DNA of 64,000 nucleotides from Vampirovibrionales bacterium (GCA_029866025.1 JARXAD010000013.1:350705-414704), one strand, 5' to 3'. Positions 36,878-48,134 are shown, numbered from the stretch's first letter. The notes: a model not told the origin generated them from the letters alone. Numbers and translations: made by a program.

Positions 36878-39772
36878 ATGGCTTTTTCAACATCCGCTTC
36901 ATTACCGTGTAATACATCAGGGTCTCCGTCGTGGCGCTGGTATCAGCAGGTGGTTCAGCATTTACCTGGAATGTCGGCCCGCCATCCTTCGGAACCTGGA
37001 ACGATGGTTTACGATGATATTCGACTGCTAGGAGCCTTGTTGGGCACTGTGATTAGTAAGCCCCGTGGTTTGCATAGCATTGAAGGGCCTGAGCTTTTTT
37101 TACTGATTGAAAATTTGCGTCGAGCTGCTAAATATTCACGCATTGAGGCCATAAACGTATCGGATAAAATTACTTCTTCGGTTATTGAGGCTGCTCTAAA
37201 GCAAGGCTTATCCACCTTCCCCGTTTCACAGCAGGACGAATGTATTCGTAAAACGGTGGGTGGGTTTCGCCTGTTTTTAGAATTGGCCGCCATTGCCGAA
37301 AATTATCATGTTAAACACCGCACTAGCAGAAACCCACGCTTTATTGATGACTGGGCTCAAGCCAGAGGCGTTTCATCGGAGACTGCGTATGATGCCTTAC
37401 GTGGGCTTCAGCTTCGTTTTGTATCCACAGCTCATCCCACCCAAGTGTATCGAGAAACCTACCTTCGGCATGAACAAAGAGTTTTAGCCCTCTTGGGTAA
37501 GCTCCATGAAGCTTCTACTGAGCAGGAAGAAGCCGTTGCGGTAGCAGCCTTGGAAGATGCCGTTGAAAAATTGTGGTTAACCCGCTTTGAACGCTGGGAA
37601 AGGCCTACGGTTAGTGATGAAGCACGAGGGTTAATACCCTATTTAACTGTGATGGTAGACGCCTTACCTGCCATGCTCGCTACCCTTCAAAATTCTGAAC
37701 TCCCTACTCTTGCCAAAAAAAATGCTCCGGTGATTGAATTGGGCAGTTGGATTGGAGGGGATATGGATGGGAATCCCTATACCAATGCCGAAACCTTAAC
37801 AACCGTTTTGGAAGAACGTCGCCAATGGCTCATCAAACGATATGAATCGACGTTGTTAACGTTGGCGCATGAGTATAGTTACTCTCATCATACGGCGTTT
37901 CGCTTATCTCCAAAATTTCAGCATCAACTCCAACAAGCCAATGTAGCGTTGGATGGGTTGCCCGCCCAGGAACAGCCCGAGTACATTCAAAATATTCGCC
38001 ACTTTTATCAGCGAGAGCCTATTCGGCAATATTTATTGTTGATGGCAGCACGTTTGCGGGGGGCATTGCAAGCCCCTTGGCACATTGTCCCCCTTCAAGT
38101 TCACCCTTTGTTTGGCTACACCCACCCGGATCAATTGCTGCAAGATTTGGATACGGTCATGGCAGAGCTTCGCTATAACGTGGTAAGCCCAGTGGCCATT
38201 ACACCCTTGGCTGATTTGCGCCAGCAGGTGGCTTTGTTTGGGTTTCATTGGGTGGGGATGGACTTGCGCGAAGAAGCCAGTGTGATTCAACAGGCCGTTA
38301 CGGATTGGGTGGGAGGAAAAGCTCCAGGTAATGAAGAGCCTCATCGTTTGGAGTGGCTTCTGGCACAATTGTCTCAAGAGGATGACGCACCGCCGTGCCA
38401 GGTAACAACGGACCAAAAATCATCCACGCGTTTGGTGGCCATGTTAAAAACCATTGCAGTCGCTCGGCAGGTATTTTCCTCAGCCTTGGGTGGGCACTTA
38501 TTACTAAGCATGACGCACCATGCCCATGATGTACTGGCTGCTTGGTTATTATGCCGTTGGTGTGGATTAGAACAGCTTGAGAATGAAGCGCCAGTTGCGT
38601 TAGTGCCCTTGTTTGAAACCATCGACGATTTGGAGAAAGCGCCTGCTATGATGGCAGAGTTATTTTCAAACCCTCGTTACGCTGCCCACTGTAATGGCAA
38701 GCACATTGTATTAATGGCTTATTCTGATAGTAATAAAGATGGTGGCTTTTTAACCAGCCAATGGCATTTGTACCAAGCCCAACAAGCTATTACCATTGTT
38801 GCTAAACAGTACAATATATCGATTCAGTTTTACCATGGCCGGGGAGGCAGTATTGGCAGAGGAGGGGGACCTACCCAGCGATTTATGGAATCGTTACCAG
38901 TAGGTGCCACAGACCATGGATTACAAATTACGGAGCAAGGCGAGGTGCTCACCCATCATTATCTTTCTGAGGAAAACACGTTTTTTCATTGGCAACAATA
39001 CATTACTGCGTATTTAGATCGGACCTTGGTTACACCGCCATATGCCCCGGACGCCACAACTGTAGCCATAATGGATCGTCTTTCTAGCCATGCTTTTCTG
39101 GCCTACAAAGCCTTAAAAACTCTGCCTGGGTTTATTCATTATTTTGAAACGGCCACCCCTCGAGAGATTGATTCTATCCATATGGGGTCGCGGCCTTCTC
39201 ATCGTCGTGCGATTGAAAGTATTTCGGATTTACGAGCCATCCCATGGGTGTTTCGTTGGTACCAGGCGCGCACCTTGTTACCGGGTTGGTATGGTTTCGG
39301 GTCAGCCCTATCTGCTGTTATTGAGGAATCTCCTGAGATGTTAGCAGCGTTACAAGAGTTGTACAGGACGTGGCCCTTTTTTACAGCCCTTATCGATAAC
39401 AGTGCGACGACAGTATTGCAAGCAGATATTCATTTAATGTCTAGCTATGCAGCGTTAGGCAATGTGAATGGGCCTCCCAGTGAGGAGACGCATTTGATTT
39501 TAAACACCTTGATTGAAGAACATGCCTTAACTACGCGCATGATATTGGCTGTAACACAATGCAGTGAGTTGTTATCAAGCCCTATTTCGCAGCCCATGAA
39601 ACGATCGTTTGAGATGAAACGCCCCTATCTCGACCCGCTGAATTACCTGCAGGTGTATTTGCTTACCCAATACCGGCAGCAGGATTTACCAGAAGATCGC
39701 CGTCGGGTGATTCATCGTAGTCTTATTTCATCGGTAGGAGGGGTTGTGGCAGGGTTAGGCGTTGCTGGTTAA
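36878..39772 (+). CDS. ppc: phosphoenolpyruvate carboxylase
   Basis: FVSTAHPTQVYRETY, GGDMDGNPYT, GYSDSNKDGG-like MAYSDSNKDGGF, FHGRGGS-like FYHGRGGSIGRGGGP. Confidence 0.95.
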   Translation: MAFSTSASLPCNTSGSPSWRWYQQVVQHLPGMSARHPSEPGTMVYDDIRLLGALLGTVISKPRGLHSIEGPELFLLIENLRRAAKYSRIEAINVSDKITSSVIEAALKQGLSTFPVSQQDECIRKTVGGFRLFLELAAIAENYHVKHRTSRNPRFIDDWAQARGVSSETAYDALRGLQLRFVSTAHPTQVYRETYLRHEQRVLALLGKLHEASTEQEEAVAVAALEDAVEKLWLTRFERWERPTVSDEARGLIPYLTVMVDALPAMLATLQNSELPTLAKKNAPVIELGSWIGGDMDGNPYTNAETLTTVLEERRQWLIKRYESTLLTLAHEYSYSHHTAFRLSPKFQHQLQQANVALDGLPAQEQPEYIQNIRHFYQREPIRQYLLLMAARLRGALQAPWHIVPLQVHPLFGYTHPDQLLQDLDTVMAELRYNVVSPVAITPLADLRQQVALFGFHWVGMDLREEASVIQQAVTDWVGGKAPGNEEPHRLEWLLAQLSQEDDAPPCQVTTDQKSSTRLVAMLKTIAVARQVFSSALGGHLLLSMTHHAHDVLAAWLLCRWCGLEQLENEAPVALVPLFETIDDLEKAPAMMAELFSNPRYAAHCNGKHIVLMAYSDSNKDGGFLTSQWHLYQAQQAITIVAKQYNISIQFYHGRGGSIGRGGGPTQRFMESLPVGATDHGLQITEQGEVLTHHYLSEENTFFHWQQYITAYLDRTLVTPPYAPDATTVAIMDRLSSHAFLAYKALKTLPGFIHYFETATPREIDSIHMGSRPSHRRAIESISDLRAIPWVFRWYQARTLLPGWYGFGSALSAVIEESPEMLAALQELYRTWPFFTALIDNSATTVLQADIHLMSSYAALGNVNGPPSEETHLILNTLIEEHALTTRMILAVTQCSELLSSPISQPMKRSFEMKRPYLDPLNYLQVYLLTQYRQQDLPEDRRRVIHRSLISSVGGVVAGLGVAG

Positions 39773-40260
39773 GAATGTTGGCTAGGAGTGTGATAATTAA
39801 TGACACTAATACTTCCGTCCCGTTCTAGCACGGCTAGTCGAACATCTTTAATGTTGGCTGCGCCATGAGCCCGCAACGCCTGCATCAATTCGTCGTCGTT
39901 AATGTTTTCTCTCCGTAAGTGGTCTTTTAAAAGTAACCCTTGGTTAATAAGTATAGTGGGAGTGCCTTCCAGCCACGAACGAAAAAAGCGAGAACGGTCC
40001 ATGGTGCGAGGCAGAACCACATTGACCAAAAGTAGGGTTCCAGCGGCCACCACTCCCCCTATTAACGATGTGTCGGGCCCCGTCATAGCATTTTGTACAG
40101 CGTTGCTAATAAGTAATAGCAGCACCAAATCGAGGGGAGTCATTTGGCCAATTTGCCGCTTGCCGCCCACGCGAAGCAACACCAAAATAAAGCAGTAAAT
40201 GATGGCCGTTCGTAGGGCAATATCAAGCAATACAGGTTTCATAAGCACATCGTGTATCAA
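39769..40260 (-). CDS. DUF421 (YetF-like) membrane protein
   Basis: RVGGKRQIGQMTPLDLVLLLLISNAVQNAM. Confidence 0.88.
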   Translation of the reverse strand: MIHDVLMKPVLLDIALRTAIIYCFILVLLRVGGKRQIGQMTPLDLVLLLLISNAVQNAMTGPDTSLIGGVVAAGTLLLVNVVLPRTMDRSRFFRSWLEGTPTILINQGLLLKDHLRRENINDDELMQALRAHGAANIKDVRLAVLERDGSISVINYHTPSQHS

Positions 40261-40425
40261 TCAAAACCGTTAAACCTTATAATTTTCTTACTATAGCGTA
40301 GATTGATTTGTGTGATTAGGGAGCTTTAATGCTGTTCAGGATGGGCTGAATCGCCTTGCCAAAGGATTTGGAGATGAAATGGGCCTGATATACTGAAGTA
40401 AATTGGTTGGTAAGGAGACTTTTTT

Positions 40426-43170
40426 GTGACGACATCTACCCCCTTGGCAGAAGCATCGGTTAACGTAACGGAATTGCATCTGAAAGATTATCAGCCTCCG
40501 AGTCATTGGATTGATAAGACCCACCTGACTTTTACCCTGAATGCTGAAGATGACGTGGTTGTGACGAGTCGATTGTTGATGCGCCTCAACCTTACCTCAG
40601 CGCTACCACCTTATACATTAGTGCTAAGTGGGGCTCCTGCCCATGCTCCTGAAGGTGCCGAGACCCCTTGTATGGAACTACTTTCTATCACGGTGGACGG
40701 TCAACCTTGGGTGGACAATGCTTACAGTCGTCATGGTTCGGAACTTACCTTAAACCAACTGCCCAATAAGCCCTTTGTTCTGGAAATTCAAACGCGTATT
40801 AGCCCCCAAGCCAACCGCTCCCTCAACGGGCTATACACGTCGGGTGGAAAATTTACTACCCAGTGCGAGTCTCAAGGCTTTCGTAACATCACCTTTTATC
40901 TGGATCGTCCTGATGTGATGAGTGAATTTACTACCGTCATCCGTGCTCATCAGGGAAAATATGCCCAGCTATTGTCTAATGGTAATCCTTCTGAGCGCGT
41001 TACCACCGCCGATGGCTGGGATGAAATCACCTGGCATGACCCACACAAAAAGCCTTGTTACTTGTTTGCGTTGGTGGCGGGAAACCTCCATCTGACGGAA
41101 GATACCTTCGTGACCCAATCGGGTCGAACGGTAGCCTTACATATTTATGTAGACCCCGGTGATGAAGGCAAAGTAACCCACGCCATGGCGTCTCTTAAAA
41201 AAGCCATGAAATGGGACGAAGAGCGGTTTGGCCGTGAATATGATTTGGATTTGTTCCAGATTGTGGCGGTGAATGACTTTAATTTTGGGGCGATGGAGAA
41301 CAAAGGCCTTAATATTTTCAACTCGTCTGCTATTTTGGCCGATCCAAAAACGGCTACGGATGCCCGCTACGAATACGTGGAAGCAGTGGTGGCACACGAG
41401 TATTTCCACAATTGGTCGGGCAACCGTGTGACATGCCGTGACTGGTTTCAGTTGTCGTTAAAAGAAGGCTTTACGGTTTTTCGTGATTCGGAATTTACCG
41501 CGGATCTGAATTCTCGTGCTGTAAAACGTATTGAAGACGTGACGGGCATGCGCACCGCCCAATTTCCGGAAGATGCGGGAGCCATGGCTCATCCCATTCG
41601 TCCAGCGTCGGTGGGCTCTATTGAGAATTTTTACACCGCCACCGTGTACGAAAAAGGCGCTGAAGTGATTCGTATGATCCATACCCTGCTGGGTGAAACG
41701 GATTTTAGGCGTGGTAGCGATTTGTATTTTGAACGTCACGATGGTTGTGCTGTGACCACCGAAGATTTTGTCAGTGCTATGAAAGATGTGAGTGGGGTGG
41801 ATCTAGGCCAATTTGAAAGTACTTGGTATAACCAAGCGGGTACTCCGACGTTAATGGTGACAGATGCCTACGATGTTACCACCCGCAAATATAGCTTGAC
41901 CCTTGAGCAACAGACACCCGCTACACCTGGGCAGCCCAACAAACAACCGTTTCATATCCCGGTTCGAGTGGGGCTGTTAGACACCCAAGGCAAGGATATT
42001 CTTCTGGAATTGGGAGAAGACCAAGCTCACTGTCTGACTCAAGGCAATGTGTTGAATGTTACTAAAAAGGCGGAAACATTTGTCTTTCACAACCTGCCCG
42101 AAAAGCCTGTACCGTCTTTGCTGCGTAGCTGGTCAGCACCGGTCAAGCTTCAGTACCCCTACACGCGCGACGACCTAACGTTTTTAATGGCCCATGATAC
42201 CGATGGGTTTAACCGATGGGAAGCGGGGCAGCAATTGGGTGTGGCCGTGCTGCAAGAATTAGTGGCTGCCCATCAAACCGGTAGTGTTATGACAGTGGAT
42301 GTACGCCTGATCGAGGCCTTTAAGGCTGTGTTGCAAGATGACACATTGGATCCAGCATTGGCAGCCCTAACTTTAACCTTGCCCAGTTTGGCGTACTTGG
42401 CAGAATTGTACCCAGATGGTTTGGTGGATGTGGATGCTATGGATGCCGCCCGAAAACAGGCACGAAAAGCTATTGGTATTGCCTTAGAAGATCTCTTCTT
42501 AGAGCGCTTTAATGCCAGTCGCTCTACCGAAGGGGTTCCTTATGTGTGGAATATAAAGGATGTGGGTCAACGTGCGATTAAAAATACGGTGCTTGGCTAC
42601 TTAATGGCGGCCAACCCGCAACAATATTTGCCACTCGCCATCGCTCAATATGAGCACAACCATAACATGACGGATGTGCGTGCGGCTTTGGGCCACATTC
42701 TCAATCATGGTTCGGCGGAGCAACGCAAAAAAGCGCTGGATATTTTTTACGAACAGCATCAGCAAAACCCATTGGCCATGACCCAATGGTTTTCGGATCA
42801 AGCCTTGGCCGATCGTGCTGATGTCTTGAATGATGTACAATTGTTGCTTCACCATTCTGCCTACGATGCCAAAAACCCTAATAGTGTGCGTGGGTTAGTA
42901 GGGGCATTTGCTTCCAATACGGTGCGTTTTCATAATATCAACGGGTTAGGTTACCAATTTTTGGCGGATCAAATTATCGCTATTGATGCCTTTAATCCCA
43001 TGCTGGCAGCAGGATTAAGTAAACGGTTAGCTGCTCCTCATAAATACAATGCTCAACGCCAGGGGTTGATGAAGGCCCAGCTGATCCGTATTACTGAGTC
43101 GGTGAAATCCAACAATGTGCGTGAAATTGTTGGCAAAAGTCTGGCCTTGTTAACAGAAAAACAATCTTAA
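40426..43170 (+). CDS. pepN: aminopeptidase N
   Basis: GAMENKGLNIFN, VVAHEYFHNWSGNRVTCRDWFQLSLKEGFTVFRD. Confidence 0.96.
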   Translation: MTTSTPLAEASVNVTELHLKDYQPPSHWIDKTHLTFTLNAEDDVVVTSRLLMRLNLTSALPPYTLVLSGAPAHAPEGAETPCMELLSITVDGQPWVDNAYSRHGSELTLNQLPNKPFVLEIQTRISPQANRSLNGLYTSGGKFTTQCESQGFRNITFYLDRPDVMSEFTTVIRAHQGKYAQLLSNGNPSERVTTADGWDEITWHDPHKKPCYLFALVAGNLHLTEDTFVTQSGRTVALHIYVDPGDEGKVTHAMASLKKAMKWDEERFGREYDLDLFQIVAVNDFNFGAMENKGLNIFNSSAILADPKTATDARYEYVEAVVAHEYFHNWSGNRVTCRDWFQLSLKEGFTVFRDSEFTADLNSRAVKRIEDVTGMRTAQFPEDAGAMAHPIRPASVGSIENFYTATVYEKGAEVIRMIHTLLGETDFRRGSDLYFERHDGCAVTTEDFVSAMKDVSGVDLGQFESTWYNQAGTPTLMVTDAYDVTTRKYSLTLEQQTPATPGQPNKQPFHIPVRVGLLDTQGKDILLELGEDQAHCLTQGNVLNVTKKAETFVFHNLPEKPVPSLLRSWSAPVKLQYPYTRDDLTFLMAHDTDGFNRWEAGQQLGVAVLQELVAAHQTGSVMTVDVRLIEAFKAVLQDDTLDPALAALTLTLPSLAYLAELYPDGLVDVDAMDAARKQARKAIGIALEDLFLERFNASRSTEGVPYVWNIKDVGQRAIKNTVLGYLMAANPQQYLPLAIAQYEHNHNMTDVRAALGHILNHGSAEQRKKALDIFYEQHQQNPLAMTQWFSDQALADRADVLNDVQLLLHHSAYDAKNPNSVRGLVGAFASNTVRFHNINGLGYQFLADQIIAIDAFNPMLAAGLSKRLAAPHKYNAQRQGLMKAQLIRITESVKSNNVREIVGKSLALLTEKQS

Positions 43171-43248
43171 TAGGTATCTATTGGTTTTTGTAAAAAATAA
43201 GTTGTTACTGAAAAACCTGTAAACCCAGAACGCAGAATTGGGTGACCT

Positions 43249-44079
43249 ATGGTCAAGCAAAAAAAACTCATTCCAGAAAATGGCCCGTATTATGTGGTAG
43301 GTTACGGTGAAAAACGGGATCATCTCTGTTTGATGCTGCATGGTTTGGGGGGTGATTGTTATGAACTGTCACCCTTGGCTAAGCATCTGCACCAGCAAGG
43401 GTATAGTGTTTTAGGGGTTCGCTACCCAGGCCATGGGGGCTCTGCCAAACATTTGCCCCATACCACATGGCAGCAGTGGGCTAGCCACACACTGGAAGCA
43501 TATCAGCAGGTAGCTGACGCACACACCAAAGTGTCGCTGGTAGGGTTTTCAACAGGTGGTACGTTGGCTGTGTATTTAAGCCAGCATATGCCAGTTCACC
43601 GTTTAATATTGTTGGCTCCTTTTTTTGGGTTTCGGCATTTTAAATCCTCACGGCTTTCTCCAAAAACCTGGTTGGGCATTGCCCGTTTATGGGTAAAGTA
43701 CATACCGGCTGGCCCTTTGCCCATTGCTTGCCCTGTTGGTAAAAAGCAAACAACCCCCTTCCGCCAATACCGATGGTTTAGCGTACCTATTATTCACAGT
43801 GCGCTGGAACTCATTGAGGTGATTCAGCCGTTACTTTCCAAAATAGACGTACCGGTGTTGGCTGTCTTTTCTCCAAAAGATGCGGTGGTATGCTCTCGCG
43901 CCATGGAGAGTTCATTGCTTCAGATGACCAATACGACGGCCCAGCGTCATAAATTATCGGGGGGTAATCACATTGTGTGCCGAGATGTGAGCTCGGATGC
44001 CGTGAATACAGCAGTCCTGGATTTTTTAACAAATACGCCTCATCTTTCTTCGGCGCAAGTGTCTGTACTTTCAATTTAA
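43249..44079 (+). CDS. alpha/beta hydrolase (carboxylesterase/lipase-like)
   Basis: LMLHGLGGDCYELSPLA, LVGFSTGGTLAVYL. Confidence 0.88.
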   Translation: MVKQKKLIPENGPYYVVGYGEKRDHLCLMLHGLGGDCYELSPLAKHLHQQGYSVLGVRYPGHGGSAKHLPHTTWQQWASHTLEAYQQVADAHTKVSLVGFSTGGTLAVYLSQHMPVHRLILLAPFFGFRHFKSSRLSPKTWLGIARLWVKYIPAGPLPIACPVGKKQTTPFRQYRWFSVPIIHSALELIEVIQPLLSKIDVPVLAVFSPKDAVVCSRAMESSLLQMTNTTAQRHKLSGGNHIVCRDVSSDAVNTAVLDFLTNTPHLSSAQVSVLSI

Positions 44080-44222
44080 GATGAACCATTTAAAATGGTG
44101 CTGAGAATATTTGACGAGGGTGCTTCTCTTATAGAATATGAAAGGCGCCGCTGCTGACACTCATCTTAAACGCTTTGAGTGTAGGAGCTAATCTTGCGTT
44201 TAAATACCTTTTAAAACAAAAG

Positions 44223-44249
44223 AGGCCTGAAATCATCAGGCCTTTTTTT
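44223..44249 (+). terminator. intrinsic terminator
   Basis: AGGCCTGA-AATCA-TCAGGCCT followed by T-tract. Confidence 0.85.
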
Positions 44250-44258
44250 GAGGATGGC

Positions 44259-47200
44259 CTAAATAAGTTCTGCAAAAGTATAGATTCTATCTGTAAAGGT
44301 AAAGTTTTCATTCGTATTGTTGTACGTATTGCTAACGCCGCCTCGGGTAATTACCAGGTTGCCTACTGAACTGCTAAAGGTATAGCCTGCTTTAGCCACA
44401 CCTAGTCCACTATAGTCTATGGTATCGGTTCCATGGCCACCCCTAAAGAAATTGCCATTGGCGGAAGCGTCTATAAAAATCAAATCGTTGCCGTTACCAG
44501 CGTTAATGGTGCTATTGGTGGTCGCTGCAATTACGGTATCGCTGCCACTGCTTAATGTAAGGCTTTGGGCATTACCGGTTAATGTACCGCTATAGGTTGC
44601 ATTGCCAAGTAGCGCGTCAAAGCCTACTCCACCATCACTAAACTGAACGCTTTCTACGGTATTGTCTAAGGTAACATCGTTACCCGACGAGTTGGTCAGT
44701 GTTATTTGAGACCCGCTTTGATTGCGGGTAGTGGTGTAGTTGCCAGCCACCCGGTTTAACAAAAGCATATCGGTTCCTGCGCCACCACTAACGTTTGTTC
44801 CTGCGTAACCTGCGCCCACTGTAAAGAGATCATTACCATCACCACCCGTAAAGGTTTGGTCATCGGCAGTGGCTGTATAACTTTGGCTAGCCACATTTTT
44901 AAGTTCGCTAAAGCTTAATGTCGTGCCATTAAAGTTAATATTTTCAATGGTATTGTCTATAGTAATAGCCTTGTCACTCTCACCCTCTCTAATGACCAAT
45001 TGGTTTGGAGCCGAATCGTAGTACTCAAAAGAAAAACTTGAGTTTCCTAGATAAATGGTATCGGTTCCAGCCCCGCCGCTAATAAGGTTGTCAAATGTAG
45101 TATTAAAATCACCGATGGTAATGGAGTCATTGCCGCTGCCGGTTACAACCGCAGCACCATTCGTAATATCTCCAGTGGTAATGGTTTGGTTGGCACCGGC
45201 TTTAATGGTTTCAAAATCCACAGCGGGGCCGCCATTAAAACTAAAATTTTCAAGACCGGTTACTTCTGTGTAGGCTCCAGTAATGTTATTGGTCAATTGT
45301 AGTCCAGTTGGACTGTTGGAGTTGTAAGTAACGCTGTAATCTCCAATATTGCCAGTTAGTGTAGCAAAATCGCTGCCTGAACCTCCATCAATGGTGTTTG
45401 CGGCGCCAATGGTGTCTGTTACATTAATGGTGTCATTGCCGTTGCCTAAATTAATTTGGTTATCGTTAGAGCCAGCTCCCAAATTAACGATGTCGTTGCC
45501 ATCACCGGCATTCACCACGTTATCTGCTGTGGAACCGCCGGCTGCAATGTTGATGGTGTCGTTGCCTGCTTGAGCATTAACGGTATTACTATTGCCCGTA
45601 AGGGTGACGTTGTCGGTATTAGTGGTGGAGTTGGACAGCGTAAAAGTTTGGTTGTTCCCCGTTAGGTTGCCGCTATACCCTGCACTGCTAACCAACGAGG
45701 CAAAGCTGACGGTGCCGTCAGAAAACTGAACATTTTCTACATTACTAGAGAGGATAACGTCGTTACCTGAAGAATTAACCAGCGTAATCTGCGAGCCATC
45801 GGGGTTTCGGGTGAGGGTGTAATCGCTGGCTACACGATTTAAACTGAGAGTATCGGTTCCGGCGCCACCACTGACGGTAGTGCCTATGTAGCCACCACCG
45901 ACCACAAACGTATCGTTGCCTGTGCCACCCGTTAAGGTTTGGTCATCGCCTGTGGCCCTAATAGTTTGGTTGGCCGCGTCTTTTAGTTGGGCATAGCTAA
46001 GTGTGCTGCCATTAAAGCTAAAGGTTTCTATGCTATCATTTACATTTATGGCATTACCAGTAATTGGATCTCGAACGCTTATTTGATTGGGTTCTACATC
46101 ATCGTAAGAAATTTCATACTGGTTTGCATTTCCTGAAAATATAATTTCATCTGTACCAGCACCGCCGCTAATCAGGTTATCATTCACGGTGTTAAAGTCG
46201 GTAACGTTAATCACGTCATTACCAGTGCCCGTTGTTACCGCCGCACCGTTAGAAATATCTCCGGTAGCGATGGTTTGGTTGGCACCGGCTTTAATGGTTT
46301 CAAAATCTACAGCAGGGCCGCCATTAAAACTAAAATTTTCAATACCGGTTACTTCTGTGTAGGCTCCAGTAATGTTATTAGTCAATTGTAATCCAGTTGG
46401 ACTGTTGGAGTTGTAAGCAACGCTGTAATCACCAATATTGCCAGTTAGTGTAGCAAAATCGCTGCCTGAACCTCCATCAATGGTGTTTGCGGCGCCAATG
46501 GTGTCTGTTACATTAATGGTGTCATTGCCGTTGCCTAAATTAATTTGGTTATCGTTAGATCCCGCGCCCAAATTAACCGTGTCGTTACCATCACCGGCGT
46601 TAATTACAGTGTCTCCAGCCAAGGCGGCTACAGTAATGGTGTCGTTGCCTGCTTGAGCATTAACGGTGTTACTATTGCCTGTAAGGGTCACGTAGTCGGT
46701 ATTAGTGGTGGAGTTGGACAAGGTAAAGGTTTGGTTGTTTCCCGTTAGGTTGCCGCTATACCCTGCACTGCCAAGTAGCGAGGCAAAACTGACGGTGCCG
46801 TCAGAAAACTGAACGTTCTCTACCGTATTGTCTAAGGTTACATCGTTACCCGACGAGTTGGTGAGTCTAATCTGCGAGCCATCTTGGTTGCGTGTTAGGG
46901 TGTAATCGCTGGCCGCCCGATTTAAGCTTAACGTATCGGTTCCACCACCACCACTAACAGTAGTTCCTGCGTAACCAGCGCCGACAATAATGGTGTCGTT
47001 GCCGGTGCCCGTCGTTAAGGTTTGGTCATCGCCTGTGGCCGTAATGGTTTGGTTGGCACCGGCTTTAATGGTTGCAAAATCTATGGTGCCACCGCCTGCA
47101 AAGCTAAAGATTTCGCCATCATTTACGGTGGTTCTCCCTCCACCTAAGATGTTTTCAAAAACAAGTTGGTTAGGGTTATTAGAGTTATAGGTAACATTGT

Positions 47201-48134
47201 ATTGACCTAAACTTCCTGAGAAATTTATGGTATCACTTCCGCCATCGCCATTAATGGTATTGTCTTCCGAAACATTGTTAACCGTTATCGTATCGTTTCC
47301 GAGCCCTAAATTTACGGTGTTCCCTCCGGCCCCATCGGCAAGGGTGCCGGTATCGTTACCATCCAAGGCATTAACAATGTTGTTTGTGGCGGTGCCGGCA
47401 ATGGTAAAGGCGTCCGTAGCTGCTGTTAGGTTTACCGTGGCTCCGTTGCCAGAAATACTGGTAGGGCCCGTGGATCCTGTACTACCCGTCGATCCTGTGC
47501 TGCCACTGGCTCCGGTACTACCACCACCGCCCTCTTCCGTAAATACGTTCGGATTAATCACGCCACTAGCACTGCGCAATGTGGTTTTACTGCTGTAGTT
47601 ATTAATGGTGCTGATATCGCCCGTAAGATTGTTGGTAACGGTAACAGTGCTACCACTTTTTGTTAACGTTAGGTTGCTGGTAGACACGCCTGCAAAGCTA
47701 ATAGTAGAACTTTTAGAGCTTGCGGTAATGCTTGTGCCCGTAGCGCCCTTAAAAATAGTCGCTTTTGAATTACTACCGCCTAAATAGACTGAGTTATCAT
47801 CACCTTTAACGGTTACGGTGCCCGATTTTGTGCCACGCAAGTCAATGGCTCCGCCTGATTTATCGGCCTTAACCACCGCCTTACCTGAAGACTGCTTATA
47901 GCTTGCCCCATCCTGAAACAAGGTGGCATAGGTTATTGGGCCTGTGGTGCGAATTTTTACGCCTACTTGTGCTGCGCTTGCGGGTGCTGCTGCTCCGGCG
48001 CCCCCACTGCCACCCGCGCCGGCCAACTGATTTTGATATTGGCTGAGTAACCCTTGAGAACGTCGGCTTGTAAACGACGTGATTAGGCTAGAGAGGCTGG
48101 ATGATGTTGAGTTAAATAAGGCGTTGGAAGTCAT
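44259..48134 (-). CDS. large RTX/beta-roll-like repetitive protein
   Basis: Many GNDT/GSGSD repeats, ENVQFSDGTVSF units, 1291 aa. Confidence 0.85.
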   Translation of the reverse strand: MTSNALFNSTSSSLSSLITSFTSRRSQGLLSQYQNQLAGAGGSGGAGAAAPASAAQVGVKIRTTGPITYATLFQDGASYKQSSGKAVVKADKSGGAIDLRGTKSGTVTVKGDDNSVYLGGSNSKATIFKGATGTSITASSKSSTISFAGVSTSNLTLTKSGSTVTVTNNLTGDISTINNYSSKTTLRSASGVINPNVFTEEGGGGSTGASGSTGSTGSTGSTGPTSISGNGATVNLTAATDAFTIAGTATNNIVNALDGNDTGTLADGAGGNTVNLGLGNDTITVNNVSEDNTINGDGGSDTINFSGSLGQYNVTYNSNNPNQLVFENILGGGRTTVNDGEIFSFAGGGTIDFATIKAGANQTITATGDDQTLTTGTGNDTIIVGAGYAGTTVSGGGGTDTLSLNRAASDYTLTRNQDGSQIRLTNSSGNDVTLDNTVENVQFSDGTVSFASLLGSAGYSGNLTGNNQTFTLSNSTTNTDYVTLTGNSNTVNAQAGNDTITVAALAGDTVINAGDGNDTVNLGAGSNDNQINLGNGNDTINVTDTIGAANTIDGGSGSDFATLTGNIGDYSVAYNSNSPTGLQLTNNITGAYTEVTGIENFSFNGGPAVDFETIKAGANQTIATGDISNGAAVTTGTGNDVINVTDFNTVNDNLISGGAGTDEIIFSGNANQYEISYDDVEPNQISVRDPITGNAINVNDSIETFSFNGSTLSYAQLKDAANQTIRATGDDQTLTGGTGNDTFVVGGGYIGTTVSGGAGTDTLSLNRVASDYTLTRNPDGSQITLVNSSGNDVILSSNVENVQFSDGTVSFASLVSSAGYSGNLTGNNQTFTLSNSTTNTDNVTLTGNSNTVNAQAGNDTINIAAGGSTADNVVNAGDGNDIVNLGAGSNDNQINLGNGNDTINVTDTIGAANTIDGGSGSDFATLTGNIGDYSVTYNSNSPTGLQLTNNITGAYTEVTGLENFSFNGGPAVDFETIKAGANQTITTGDITNGAAVVTGSGNDSITIGDFNTTFDNLISGGAGTDTIYLGNSSFSFEYYDSAPNQLVIREGESDKAITIDNTIENINFNGTTLSFSELKNVASQSYTATADDQTFTGGDGNDLFTVGAGYAGTNVSGGAGTDMLLLNRVAGNYTTTRNQSGSQITLTNSSGNDVTLDNTVESVQFSDGGVGFDALLGNATYSGTLTGNAQSLTLSSGSDTVIAATTNSTINAGNGNDLIFIDASANGNFFRGGHGTDTIDYSGLGVAKAGYTFSSSVGNLVITRGGVSNTYNNTNENFTFTDRIYTFAELI
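44585..46760 (-). repeat. internal repeat units of about 1083 bp in RTX-like gene
   Basis: Matching anchors (YSGNLTG-type, T(A/G)CCGCTATA) at 44585, 45668 and 46751; near-identical DNA in 45279-45470 vs 46362-46559. Confidence 0.9.

Noticed and set aside
44585-47787. Repeated + strand ORFs (MVSLPAP..., MPVSVAKSLPEPP...) opposite the RTX-like gene
   Set aside because: Artefacts of the antisense of repetitive GND codons
44259-48134. CRISPR-like repeats
   Set aside because: Repeats are in-frame protein-coding RTX modules, not short repeats with unique spacers
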